Part shown: piece by piece, positions 35,809 to 44,844 of the stretch
Layout: each line of letters opens with the position of its first letter
Numbering within the stretch: the stretch's first letter is position 1
Source of the DNA: [Clostridium] scindens ATCC 35704
GTDB lineage: Bacteria; Bacillota; Clostridia; Lachnospirales; Lachnospiraceae
Length of the DNA stretch: 64,000 bases
NCBI RefSeq assembly: GCF_004295125.1
Contig: NZ_CP036170.1
Coordinates: forward strand, 1,731,501-1,795,500
Reading direction: 5' to 3'
Notes under the pieces: generated by a model
The model's database searches: none
Seen by the model: only the letters and a program-made list of their open reading frames with translations
What the model was told of the DNA's origin: nothing
Program-made: the position numbers and the translations under genes

Positions 35809-36519
35809 ATGGATATGTTAAGTGTAAAAAATTTAAAAAAGGAATACGATAAATTCAAAATTGATAAAGTTAGTTTTTCGGTTGAACGTGGGAAAATTAC
35901 AGGGCTTATTGGAAATAATGGGGCGGGGAAAACAACCGTATTGAAATGTGTGATAGGAGTTCTACAATATGATTTCGGGGAAATAATTATTGACGGGTTA
36001 ATGCTTGAACATCATGAGGAAGAGTACAAAGAAAAAATAGGAATAGTATTTGATAGTGGATATTTTTATGAAAATTTAACGTTGGAAGAAATGAAAAAAA
36101 TTATTTCAGCAGCCTATCAGAACTGGGATGAAGAAGTATATCAAGGATATTTAAAGAAATATAAGCTGGATTCAAAACAAAAAATAGAAACGCTTTCTCA
36201 AGGAATGAAAATGAAATACGCTTTAGCACTTGCGCTATCTCATAATGCAGAAATTTTAATATTTGACGAACCAACGAGTGGTTTAGATCCAAAAACAAGA
36301 CAATTATTTTGCGAAGAAATGATAGATCAAAAAAAACATGGAAGAACTATTTTGTTTTCTACGCATATTACATCAGATCTGGATAAAATAGGAGATAATA
36401 TTATTCTTATGGATAGAGGGAGAATTTTAAAGGAAGCTACAAAACAAGAGTTCCTTATGGGGGAACCAACTGTAGAAGCCGCGATGGTGAACTTAATAAC
36501 TGAAGGAGGAAAAGCATGA
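35809..36519 (+). CDS. ABC transporter ATP-binding protein of the sactipeptide operon
   Basis: 236 aa. Walker A GNNGAGKTT, signature LSQGMKMKYALALAL, Walker B ILIFDEPTSGLD, H-loop STHI. This signature form (LSQGM) is typical of ABC-2 exporters of the bacitracin/lantibiotic immunity class. It overlaps the permease gene by 4 nt (ATGA). Likely role: export of the peptide or self-protection of the producer. Confidence 0.92.
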   Translation: MDMLSVKNLKKEYDKFKIDKVSFSVERGKITGLIGNNGAGKTTVLKCVIGVLQYDFGEIIIDGLMLEHHEEEYKEKIGIVFDSGYFYENLTLEEMKKIISAAYQNWDEEVYQGYLKKYKLDSKQKIETLSQGMKMKYALALALSHNAEILIFDEPTSGLDPKTRQLFCEEMIDQKKHGRTILFSTHITSDLDKIGDNIILMDRGRILKEATKQEFLMGEPTVEAAMVNLITEGGKA

Positions 36520-37166
36520 AAATATTAACTTTGATAGAGAAGGAGATAAAACTAGCAGGGAATTATTTTTGGCTATCCATAATGGTGTTAATTGGTATTC
36601 CTATTTTTTTGAATCAGCAGAGTGGTGGACAATATAGTGGAATTTATACATTAATGATTGCTCTAAATTTTTCAATATATTTTCTTTTTAATAATATTTT
36701 TTTAAACGAGGATAAATATAAAGGGAATTTATATATGCTAGCATTGCCCTTTGGTAAGAACAGACTTGTATTGGCGAAATATATATTAGCGATTCTGATG
36801 TTCATATTTGCTATAATATGTTATAAGGGGATGGCAAGTGTAGGAGTATATTTAAATATTGTATTTTCTCAATTAAACTATTCGGAGATGTCAATTGTAT
36901 TTTTTGTGTTTAGTCTAATAATAGGTATATTCTTCCCAATTTATTACAAGTTTTCTTATGCAAAAATAAAAGTTCTTTTGGCGGCAATCATGATTTTTTT
37001 ACCGACATGGGGATTAGTGATACTCAAATATATTCTGGATATTGAAGTGGTATATCAAAAAATTGTGATAAGTACGCGTGCTTTGATTAGTATTAATATT
37101 TTAAGCATTATAGTTATGTTATGTTCTGTGTCTATTTCCATAAAATGTTTGAATTCTAAAAATTAA
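36516..37166 (+). CDS. ABC-2 type permease of the sactipeptide operon
   Basis: 216 aa, six predicted membrane helices (around residues 17-33, 41-63, 83-110, 125-145, 151-172, 186-208). The design MKILTLIEKEIKLAGNYFW plus LYMLALPFGKNRLVLAKY is that of ABC-2 permeases. It pairs with the preceding ATPase. No extracellular domain, so export or immunity rather than sensing. Confidence 0.82.
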   Translation: MKILTLIEKEIKLAGNYFWLSIMVLIGIPIFLNQQSGGQYSGIYTLMIALNFSIYFLFNNIFLNEDKYKGNLYMLALPFGKNRLVLAKYILAILMFIFAIICYKGMASVGVYLNIVFSQLNYSEMSIVFFVFSLIIGIFFPIYYKFSYAKIKVLLAAIMIFLPTWGLVILKYILDIEVVYQKIVISTRALISINILSIIVMLCSVSISIKCLNSKN

Positions 37167-37197
37167 AATCGTTATATGATTGTGTAGGATAGAATAA

Positions 37198-37942
37198 ATG
37201 AAAAAAAGTAATATAAAAAAAAGAATATATCAAATAGTAGGAATAACAATATACATATGTATAATTCTTTTAGTGGGTAAAATGACAAGAAGTTTTTTGC
37301 AGGAATTCAAATATGAGATGGGGGAGTTTAATATTGCTACATTAGGGAGTTTTATAGGGGCTTATGTTGTATGCGTATTGGTACATGAATTAGCACATTT
37401 AATCAGTTTTTTATTGATGGGATTTCCAGTTGTAGCAGCGGAAATATGTGGTATACTTTTGCTTTTTTCACATAGAAAAATCAAAGTGAAAATTAATTTT
37501 AGTAGAATTATGTTAGGTGGTTGGATATTGCCAGTAGTGAAGAAAAATATAGTTTCGTTAAAACAGTACAAACACTATAAAAGAGGGTTTTCATTTGCTT
37601 TGATTATGGGTCCAGTGGTTTCTTGTGTGCTGATGGTGTTTTCACTCCTGATTAATATAAAATTAAAAAATGATGATATTTGGTATAGGCAATTTTTCTT
37701 TTTATTATTTTTCTTCTCGGCAGGGTTTGTGATTTCAAGTGTTTTGAAAAAAGGAAATAGTCGTGGGGATATTTATTCATTTTTTTTAATACAAAAAAGA
37801 AAAATATTTTTTTTGGTACAGATGTGTGAAAATATAGATATGGAAAAAGAAAAAAATATTTATAAAATATCTAATTGCTTAATTAAAGAGTTGGAAAAAG
37901 AATTGCAATTTCAAGCGAAGAAAAATAGTAATATTTTAGAAG
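37198..37942 (+). pseudogene. M50-like membrane protease, N-terminal part (broken by IS21-2 copy 2)
   Basis: Hydrophobic protein with VHELAHLISFLLMG, an HExxH zinc motif inside a membrane helix, as in site-2/M50 peptidases, and further helices to about residue 185. Such proteases stand in several radical-SAM peptide operons (YydH in the yyd operon) and may process the peptide or serve immunity. The reading frame ends in IS21-2 at 37943 and resumes at 40872. Joining the parts gives 391 codons without a stop, so the insertion is the only lesion. The catalytic Asp of M50 enzymes was not located with certainty. Confidence 0.8.
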
Positions 37943-38081
37943 TGTTTTTTGCAAGCACTTTTTGGAGAAAAATGCAAAATATTTTTGGAGAATGTTGCAT
38001 CTCCAAATTGGAGAAAGTTGCAAGGCCTCGGCTGGCAGCTATTCTGCCAGCTACATAGCCATTGCAGACCATATTTAGTTG

Positions 38082-38324
38082 TTATAGCGTGAGATATGGA
38101 AACGGAAGTTCCGAGTTTTCATCTTCATGTGCATGTTCCCTGAAATAGCGGAACTCCTCATCCAGCTCTTTATAATGGATAAAATCATTTAGATATCTCA
38201 GATCTTCTTCTGCGCATCGGTGATCTTCTATGAGATCAAGAAGATAATCATTCATCTCCTCATAGCGTTCCTGAAGATTTTGATATTTTTTCTGTTCTTT
38301 GATAACTTTTTTATTTTTAGCCAT
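38082..38324 (-). CDS. Third ORF of IS21-2 copy 2
   Basis: Same 80-aa coiled-coil protein as in copy 1, start ATG at 38324 overlapping the istB stop. Conservation of this frame in both copies supports it as a real gene of the element. Confidence 0.7.
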   Translation of the reverse strand: MAKNKKVIKEQKKYQNLQERYEEMNDYLLDLIEDHRCAEEDLRYLNDFIHYKELDEEFRYFREHAHEDENSELPFPYLTL

Positions 38325-39090
38325 TGTTACCTGCCTCCTGACTGCTGATTCTTGAAAGAGTTGCATTGATGCTTGATTCACGTAACCGATTATTGATCCC
38401 CGGGAACAGAATCAGTTCCACATGGTGGGTGAGCCTGCCAATCAGTGCTGTTGTCATCCGTTGGTCATAAAGAACGTTCACCCACTGTGAGAATTCAAGA
38501 TTCGTGTTTAAAATCACCGATTTCTGCTCGTGTATCTCAGAAAGATAATCAAACAGAAGCTGTGAACCGGTGCGGTCATACGGAACATATCCGAATTCAT
38601 CCAGAATCAGTATCCGGGCACTGTTAAGCTTCTTTTTCAGTGCAGTAAGCTTTCCGCTGCTCTGACTCTCGGAAAAGAGATTGATAAGTCCGGCAGTGCG
38701 GTAGAATCTTACCGGAATTTCCTGATTACATGCAGACATTCCAATCAGAATGGAAAGCATTGTTTTACCGGTTCCTGTTCCTCCATACATGATGACATTT
38801 TTTCCTGTATGATAAAACTCCAGGTCTAACAGGCTTTGGAAGCTGACGTCTTCCGGGAAATCTATCTCATCTGCCCTGAATTCCTCCACGCGGTATCTAC
38901 GTGGGAAGCCGGCGGTATTGAGGAACTTGCTCTTCCTTTTTGCTGTACGGTATTCAATTTCGTTTGTCAGGAGGTTTAAAAGGTATTCCTGCGGTGTGTC
39001 TCCTTTCTGCTCGAAAGCCTGCCCTGCAAAGTTCGTGGACAGCTTGAGCTGTTTGCAGCATGCTGCAATGGATTTTTCTATATCAGCCAT
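38317..39090 (-). CDS. istB: IstB helper ATPase of IS21-2 copy 2
   Basis: 257 aa, start at 39090, same protein as in copy 1, with intact Walker A (GGTGTGKTM) and Walker B (LILDEFGY). Confidence 0.93.
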   Translation of the reverse strand: MADIEKSIAACCKQLKLSTNFAGQAFEQKGDTPQEYLLNLLTNEIEYRTAKRKSKFLNTAGFPRRYRVEEFRADEIDFPEDVSFQSLLDLEFYHTGKNVIMYGGTGTGKTMLSILIGMSACNQEIPVRFYRTAGLINLFSESQSSGKLTALKKKLNSARILILDEFGYVPYDRTGSQLLFDYLSEIHEQKSVILNTNLEFSQWVNVLYDQRMTTALIGRLTHHVELILFPGINNRLRESSINATLSRISSQEAGNNG

Positions 39091-40627
39091 TTGAGACACC
39101 TCCCTTCTTAAGGGCGGCATCCAGCATTTTCAGATCATTTCTGAATGGAATGACCTTCTGCTGTGGCAGTAAAACTTTGTTTTCAAGCGGAGGCAGAAGC
39201 GGTACATCTGCATAGGTTCGCCTGTAAAGGCTCTGCAGACTGTCCGGATCTGTGGCATTCAGCCGGACTGCTTCGTCAACTGTTCTGACAGCACTAGCAA
39301 ACCCGGTTCTTTCCGTAAGTTCTGCAAGCACCTTCAGGACACGTCCGCGTTCCTTGCTTTCGCATTTATCCATGTATATCTGCATGGTTTGTGGCATCAT
39401 GTCATATATGCCGCTGTTTCGAAGAGAACGGGGTTTCCTGGCGATATATGTAAGGTATGGCAGCCAGTCCATTCTTTCATGTTCATTGCCGTAAAGGCGC
39501 TTATGACGCACCACTTCGTGCATATCTTTGTCCATGACAATCACATCAGAGGATGTAATCTTGAGATTTACAATGGACTCACAGAAAGCCGGTGAAGCAG
39601 AATAACGGTGCTTTCCTGCGTCAAGAGTAAACTTTCCATATTTATCCGTTGTTGCCGTTGTGTAAAGTGCCGTATCAAACGGAACGGAAGGAAGCGGCAG
39701 TAAACGAGCCTTATCTTCTTCAAACAGTTTACTGATAAAGCGGTCATCATCGTCATCATAGTGCTCACGCTGCATATCGATTTCACAACGATCCAGAAGA
39801 TGCTTGTTTTCTTTCACAAGATCATCAAAGCGGGGTGCCGGTACAAGTTCGTTGCGGCGCAGGTAGCCAACCTTGTTTTCCACGTTTCCTTTTTCCCATC
39901 CGGATTCAGGATTCATAAAAACCGGCTTAATGCGGTAGTGTTCACAAAAGCGTTGAAACCGCTCTGTTACATTACGCCCGCCACCTTTGATGATTTCGGT
40001 AACAATGGTTCTGGTATTGTCAAACCAGATTTCCGTGGGAACACCACCGATGTGCTCAAATATGGCAACCAGTCCTTCCAGAAGACATTCCATGTTTTCG
40101 CCATAATTAAGCTGGAGGAAACCTCCGTTACTGTAGGGAAAACTGAGCACAAGGTACTTAGCCTCGTGATGAAGCCTGTCATTTTCATAAAAATCGGCTG
40201 TTCCAAAGTCTGACTGGGCTTCGCCGGGATGATGATTAAGAGGGATATAGCCATCGGTTCTTTTTAGCCGTAGTTCCTCTTTCTTCTGTTTGACGTATAA
40301 GGCAACAAGCCGATAACTGCAGCCGAAACCATCTGCTTCATCCTTGAGGCGTTTAAATACTCTTTTGGCTGTATGCCGTTGCTTTCTTGGTGCAAGCTTG
40401 TCTGCCTGCAGCCATTCATCAATCAAAGGTTTGAATGGGTCAAGCTTGGATTCGTGAACCTCTGATGATGCAGGTTTGGGAGATGGATTGTTAAAGTCCT
40501 CCATATCCACATATTTTTTGACCGTTTTCCAGTTAAGGCCGGTCTCAGATGCGATTTCAGAAATGTTCTTATCTTGCCGGTAGAACATATCTCTGATATG
40601 ATGTATCTGATCCATTGTAGTTGACAT
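39083..40627 (-). CDS. istA: IstA transposase of IS21-2 copy 2
   Basis: 514 aa, intact DDE core. It carries Ala instead of Val in ELVPAPRFDD and Lys instead of Asn in MDKCESKERG compared with copy 1. Confidence 0.94.
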   Translation of the reverse strand: MSTTMDQIHHIRDMFYRQDKNISEIASETGLNWKTVKKYVDMEDFNNPSPKPASSEVHESKLDPFKPLIDEWLQADKLAPRKQRHTAKRVFKRLKDEADGFGCSYRLVALYVKQKKEELRLKRTDGYIPLNHHPGEAQSDFGTADFYENDRLHHEAKYLVLSFPYSNGGFLQLNYGENMECLLEGLVAIFEHIGGVPTEIWFDNTRTIVTEIIKGGGRNVTERFQRFCEHYRIKPVFMNPESGWEKGNVENKVGYLRRNELVPAPRFDDLVKENKHLLDRCEIDMQREHYDDDDDRFISKLFEEDKARLLPLPSVPFDTALYTTATTDKYGKFTLDAGKHRYSASPAFCESIVNLKITSSDVIVMDKDMHEVVRHKRLYGNEHERMDWLPYLTYIARKPRSLRNSGIYDMMPQTMQIYMDKCESKERGRVLKVLAELTERTGFASAVRTVDEAVRLNATDPDSLQSLYRRTYADVPLLPPLENKVLLPQQKVIPFRNDLKMLDAALKKGGVSNG

Positions 40628-40871
40628 TCTCCTTTCCTCCTTGTCTTTATTGTTTGGACTACAATAAAGATAAGGTTAATGGTTTTTGGATATACCTGCA
40701 ATGGATCTTTTCATGGGAATGCTCATACTTGGTGGCTGCCACTCAAGCGCTACACCGTTCCTGAGCGCTTCTAGCGAATGCCTTGCAACTTTCTCCAATT
40801 TGGAGATGCAACATTCTCCAATTCCCGTTTGCAACTTTCGGTAATTCTATTTTACAATAAACATTTAGAAG

Positions 40872-41299
40872 ATGCTATAATGGTTAGTGCAATAAATATT
40901 ATATTGATGAGATATATTATATGTGGCGATATAATAGATTCCTCTACGAAAGAACTATTTGAATATTGCATAAATACGTTGGAAACAGATAAAATTCGGT
41001 TTATGGAGGAAGAATGTAAAATATTATTTATTCATCTTATATATTATTTGAAATACGAAGATGATCATAGATGGGAAACGTTGATTCCATATGCTATAAA
41101 TATTTTTGATGATGATGGAGTAAACCAGTATTATAAAGCGCAAATAAAACAAATATGTTATTTGGAAAATAATTTGGAATTTCTAAATGAGAGGGAGAAT
41201 ATAAAAACTTCATCTTTTTGGGAAATTGAACATTTGCTGAATATACAACAACAAGATGAGAGAAATTTGCTTAAAATTTTTTGTGAGAGTATTAATTAA
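40872..41299 (+). pseudogene. M50-like membrane protease, C-terminal part
   Basis: Continues the gene at 37198 after removal of IS21-2: NILE joins DAIMVSAINIILMRYIICG. This ~142-residue tail is soluble and helical (KELFEYCINTLETDKIRFMEEE, WEIEHLLNIQQQDERN) and of unknown function; it is not part of the zinc protease core. No start codon of its own with a ribosome site is seen. Confidence 0.8.
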
Positions 41300-41335
41300 T
41301 CATAAAGCAATCTTAAATGCTGGATGAATTAATGA

Positions 41336-41643
41336 TTATTCCGGGTTTCCAGCGCATTCTGGTCGCAGTTCCATAGACGCAGGAATCATATCCAATGGCT
41401 GTTCATATGAGATGGTGTCAGGATTATGAAAATCTACCCTGACGACTTCCTGGCTTTCCGGAGTGTTATAGCTGCGTCCGGTTGCCGCTGGTAAATCCAT
41501 GCAACCTTTTTGCCGTAGTCGCTTTACCCAGTTATAAAAGGTTCCAGGCTTGATGTCGTGTTCCGCACACCATTGATGATCTGTCAATCCACTTTGACGG
41601 CATTCCATGATGAGACGGTATTGTTCTTCAGCAGGTATTCTGT
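41336..41643 (-). pseudogene. Partial duplicate of IS66 tnpA
   Basis: A ~270-nt stretch (RIPAEEQYRLIMECRQSG to DMIPASME) is the same as the middle of the tnpA gene at 43824-44237, but the two ends are unrelated (LRPECAGNPE at the end, no proper start). It is a leftover of a second IS66 copy or of a recombination event, and should not be functional. Confidence 0.7.
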
Positions 41644-41718
41644 AAGTGCAAAATATTGCTACGTTACTCATAAATTGCGCCTGCACCAAAATGATAGATG
41701 CAAGCGTTTTACTCTATT

Positions 41719-43335
41719 TTAGTTTTGACAGTTAGCTTTCGCAGCCTTGCTCCATGGGGCGAACTGCTCTAACTGCTCATCTGACATTTTATCATTCGGT
41801 CGTTGTGACAAGAGATATGTCAGATATTTATAGGTATTCAGATCATTCGCTTTTGCCATCTCAACCATAGTATACACAATAGCACTGGCGGTGGCTCCTT
41901 TAGGACTGGCACTGAACAACCAGTTCTTCCTGCCAACGGTGAATGGTCTGATCGCATTCTCGCTGAGATTGTTAGAAAAACTGCAGTGGCCGTCTTCCAG
42001 ATAGGTCATCAGGGTGTCTTTCCGATTTTGGGCATAGTTCACCGCTTTCGCCAAACGAGTCCCCTTGTTTGGGTGCTGTTGATCCAGCCAATCCCAGAAT
42101 ACATCCAGTATCGGCTTTTCTTTTTCAAGACGAAACTGTTTTCTCTGCTCTGCGGTATGATTTTTTGCTTTTGAGTACCGTTCACAATCAAACAGCTTGG
42201 AACAGAACTGCACTCCCTGCACTGCGGGAAGACTATAATTATACTCTTTCCCCTTCGGTATGGCATCTGTGAAGTAACGTCTCACATGCGCCCAACAAGA
42301 GCATCGTTTGATATCAGGCAGATTATGATGACCTTGATACCCATCCGTTTCCAGATATCCGCTGAAGCCTTGCAAGAATGATTCTGCATGGAACTTTGCT
42401 CTTGTCTCTGTATAATGATAGAGTAGAATCGGTGGAAGACCATCTTCTCCGCTGCGGAAGAGCCACATCCAGGAATCTGTTTCCGGATTGCGCTCCGGCT
42501 CATTCAGCACTTGAACCCGTGTTTCATCTGCCATCAGATATTTACGCACCAGTAACTGACGGTGAAAATAGTCATAAACATGGCGAAGATAATTCTCGGT
42601 GCAGTAAATAATCCAGTTGGCAAGCGTAGCACGGTTCAATGGTACACCCAGTTGTTTCCAGTCCTCTTCCTGCCGGTTTAACGGCAGACCATTCTGGTAC
42701 TTCTGGTGCATCGCCCATGCAACGACAGATTCTGATGCATAACTTTCCGGGATCAACGGTTCCTGAACAGGAGCCTTGACAAAAGTCTGGTCATCGGGAT
42801 GTTCCGCTGATATGGCACACTCCGGACACTTATAGGTTTCACGATAGATATTTACAACTTTACCTTTGGCAGGGGTAAAGCGGAATTCATGACGGACGAA
42901 TTCTTTCCCAATACATTCCATCTGTGTTCCGCAGGCTGGACAGTTCCGTTCCTCCTCCGGAAGAGAAATGATCTCGTCGCAGGAAGGCACGTTTTTAAAG
43001 AGTTCAGCGTGAGTCCGTCTTGCTTTCCGCTTATGCTCCGGGACAATGATGCCATCAGGAAGTTCCGGATTCCATGCCGGATCCGCTTCCTGCTCGGCTT
43101 CATCAAAAAGATTCAGCTGGCCTTCGATATCCTTCCGTTTTTCGCTGGAAGTGCCAAAGAGCTTCTTCGTGAGATATTCAATCTGTTGACGAAGAGTCTC
43201 TTTTTCCAGACGGTCTGCTTCCAATGTCTTTTGTAAAGACTGGATCAGTTCTGTCTGTGCAGCAATCGTCTTATTCAGTTGGTTGATCATGTCCTTATAC
43301 GCAAGGATTTTTGAATCTTTTGAATTACCAGCCAT
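41719..43335 (-). CDS. tnpC: IS66 transposase TnpC
   Basis: 538 aa. Coiled-coil N-terminus (LIQSLQKTLEADRLEKETLRQQ), zinc-finger part with NCPACGTQMEC and YKCPECAIS, DDE-type core (YLMADETRVQVLNE, FSGYLETDGYQGHHNL) and the ending SENAIRPFTVGRKNWLFSASPKGATASA that holds the catalytic Glu. Full length. Confidence 0.93.
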   Translation of the reverse strand: MAGNSKDSKILAYKDMINQLNKTIAAQTELIQSLQKTLEADRLEKETLRQQIEYLTKKLFGTSSEKRKDIEGQLNLFDEAEQEADPAWNPELPDGIIVPEHKRKARRTHAELFKNVPSCDEIISLPEEERNCPACGTQMECIGKEFVRHEFRFTPAKGKVVNIYRETYKCPECAISAEHPDDQTFVKAPVQEPLIPESYASESVVAWAMHQKYQNGLPLNRQEEDWKQLGVPLNRATLANWIIYCTENYLRHVYDYFHRQLLVRKYLMADETRVQVLNEPERNPETDSWMWLFRSGEDGLPPILLYHYTETRAKFHAESFLQGFSGYLETDGYQGHHNLPDIKRCSCWAHVRRYFTDAIPKGKEYNYSLPAVQGVQFCSKLFDCERYSKAKNHTAEQRKQFRLEKEKPILDVFWDWLDQQHPNKGTRLAKAVNYAQNRKDTLMTYLEDGHCSFSNNLSENAIRPFTVGRKNWLFSASPKGATASAIVYTMVEMAKANDLNTYKYLTYLLSQRPNDKMSDEQLEQFAPWSKAAKANCQN

Positions 43336-43485
43336 ACGTTTTCTGCTCCTTTATCTCTGCTCTTAGTATACCACAAAAAGTGAAGAAAAAGAAGCAGAAA
43401 ACCCAGTATTTACAAGGGAGCAAGGCGCTTTCCAGGGTGTGGAGCGCCCCGCATTTCTACCGGATTGCAGAGAAGTTTTCCACCA

Positions 43486-43830
43486 TCATTCCGTAGGTTT
43501 GAACGCTTTAGGCTGTTCGATTTCAAGACCGGACATGAGCCAGTCGAATTGCTGCCAGGTCAGTTGTTTTACTTCCAACTGATTTTTCGGCCACCGGAAT
43601 CTGCCCTGAACTTCCATGCGTTTATACAACAGCACAAATCCATCGGATTCCCAGAGTAAAGCTTTGATCCTGTCACAACGTCTTCCGCAGAAAAGATACA
43701 GGGCACTCCGTCTTGGATCCATGTGAAGTTGCTCCTCTACAATGGCACACAGTCCGTCAATGGATTTCCGCATATCCGTTCTGCCTGTTACGATATAGAT
43801 TTCATCGGCGACCGTGATATCCCCTAACAT
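43486..43830 (-). CDS. tnpB: IS66 accessory protein TnpB
   Basis: 114 aa. The signature YIVTGRTDMRKSIDGLCAIVEEQL and ALYLFCGRRCDRIKALLWESDGFVLLYKRME is that of IS66 Orf2. It overlaps tnpA by 7 nt and is needed for transposition in this family. Confidence 0.94.
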   Translation of the reverse strand: MLGDITVADEIYIVTGRTDMRKSIDGLCAIVEEQLHMDPRRSALYLFCGRRCDRIKALLWESDGFVLLYKRMEVQGRFRWPKNQLEVKQLTWQQFDWLMSGLEIEQPKAFKPTE

Positions 43831-44237
43831 TCCAGCTCTTTCACAATGCGAAGTGTCTGAGCCAGAAGCTGTGGATCTGTTCCATTCGGGATAGTCAGAA
43901 GAAACCTTCCAACAGACAGCTTCATAGGTGCTGCCTCAGAAATGCTGCTTCTTTCCATAGACGCAGGAATCATATCCAATGGCTGTTCATATGAGATGGT
44001 GTCAGGATTATGAAAATCTACCCTGACGACTTCCTGGCTTTCCGGAGTGTTATAGCTGCGTCCGGTTGCCGCTGGTAAATCCATGCAACCTTTTTGCCGT
44101 AGTCGCTTTACCCAGTTATAAAAGGTTCCAGGCTTGATGTCGTGTTCCGCACACCATTGATGATCTGTCAATCCACTTTGACGGCATTCCATGATGAGAC
44201 GGTATTGTTCTTCAGCAGGTATTCTTTTGCTTCTCAT
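43824..44237 (-). CDS. tnpA: IS66 accessory protein TnpA
   Basis: 137 aa from the ATG at 44237 (MRSKRIPAEEQYR), which has GGAGG upstream; a longer frame to 44294 crosses the terminal repeat. Helix-turn-helix-like ECRQSGLTDHQWCAEHDIKPGTFYNWVKRLR. A 270-nt part is duplicated at 41336-41643. Confidence 0.9.
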   Translation of the reverse strand: MRSKRIPAEEQYRLIMECRQSGLTDHQWCAEHDIKPGTFYNWVKRLRQKGCMDLPAATGRSYNTPESQEVVRVDFHNPDTISYEQPLDMIPASMERSSISEAAPMKLSVGRFLLTIPNGTDPQLLAQTLRIVKELEC

Positions 44238-44285
44238 GAGCAGTCCTCCATAAATCGAATAGAGTAAAATGCTTGCATCTATCAT

Positions 44286-44844
44286 TTCTAGCAACAGAAG
44301 ATGAAGTAAAATGCTTGCATTCTCTATTAATCATTATGGACTGAGTTTTAGGGCAACGCAATCCGTCGAATTGTTTTGCGCTTACTTATGAAATACTTCC
44401 TTATCACTGGAAAACTAAGCTTTTTTGAGGTTTTCCAAAAAATTATTTAAAAAATTAGCACTCACCTCTTGGCTCGTTTGGGGTGGTTTTGTCCTGTGGT
44501 GTCAGAGCCCGTAAAGCCTTATTTTACAAGGTTTTTGCGGGTTCTTACTTTTTGTCTGAGAGCGTCAAAAATCGTCATTTTTTGCGAAAATGGTGTAGTA
44601 AATGGTGTAGTAGAAGAGCCATGAGTGATGTGACAAGAGAGTGGAAATAAGAGATAGAAAAAGGGATAAAGATTTGATAAAATTAAAATTGTTGAAGATA
44701 GATTTGAAAATTTTTAAAAATACCAAGGAGAAAAGAGACAGAAGAAGGCTTTATAAGAAAGAGCAAGTTATAGGGCATATATAGATTTGAGACCAAGGAT
44801 GGGAAAAACAATAACCAATATAACTGTACTAGAGGGAGTGGCGT
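44286..44844. other. Boundary region between IS66 and the defence island
   Basis: No gene of its own. A 16-bp imperfect hairpin (44505-44520/44528-44544, GAGCCCGTAAAGCC with GGTTTTTGCGGGTTC) is followed by TTACTTTTT and looks like a terminator. GGTGTAGTAAATGGTGTAGTAG near 44592 looks like the tail of an integrase gene or an attachment-site flank. From about 44640 the DNA becomes strongly AT-rich up to the NTPase gene. Confidence 0.4.

Larger units (their letters stand above)
37943..40863 (-). mobile_element. IS21-2, copy 2 (2921 bp)
   Basis: Same ends and length as copy 1. The 8-bp duplication TTTAGAAG is at 37935-37942 and 40864-40871. I see three base differences from copy 1 (27726 versus 39365 region, 28197 versus 39836 region, and near 27512/39151), so the copies separated recently. 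It disrupts the sactipeptide-operon protease. Confidence 0.95.
41691..44285 (-). mobile_element. IS66-family element
   Basis: Inverted terminal sequences ATGATAGATGCAAGC (41691 on) and its inverse ending at 44285 continue through TTTTACTCTATT with one mismatch, giving 28-bp ends. Genes on the minus strand are tnpA, tnpB and tnpC in the usual order with overlap. I did not find an 8-bp target duplication, and GTAAAATGCTTGCAT recurs at 44306-44320, so the exact outer limits are uncertain. Confidence 0.82.

Noticed and set aside
26304-40863. IS21-2 copies as a composite transposon around the sactipeptide operon
   Set aside because: Each copy is bounded by its own 8-bp duplication and sits inside another gene.
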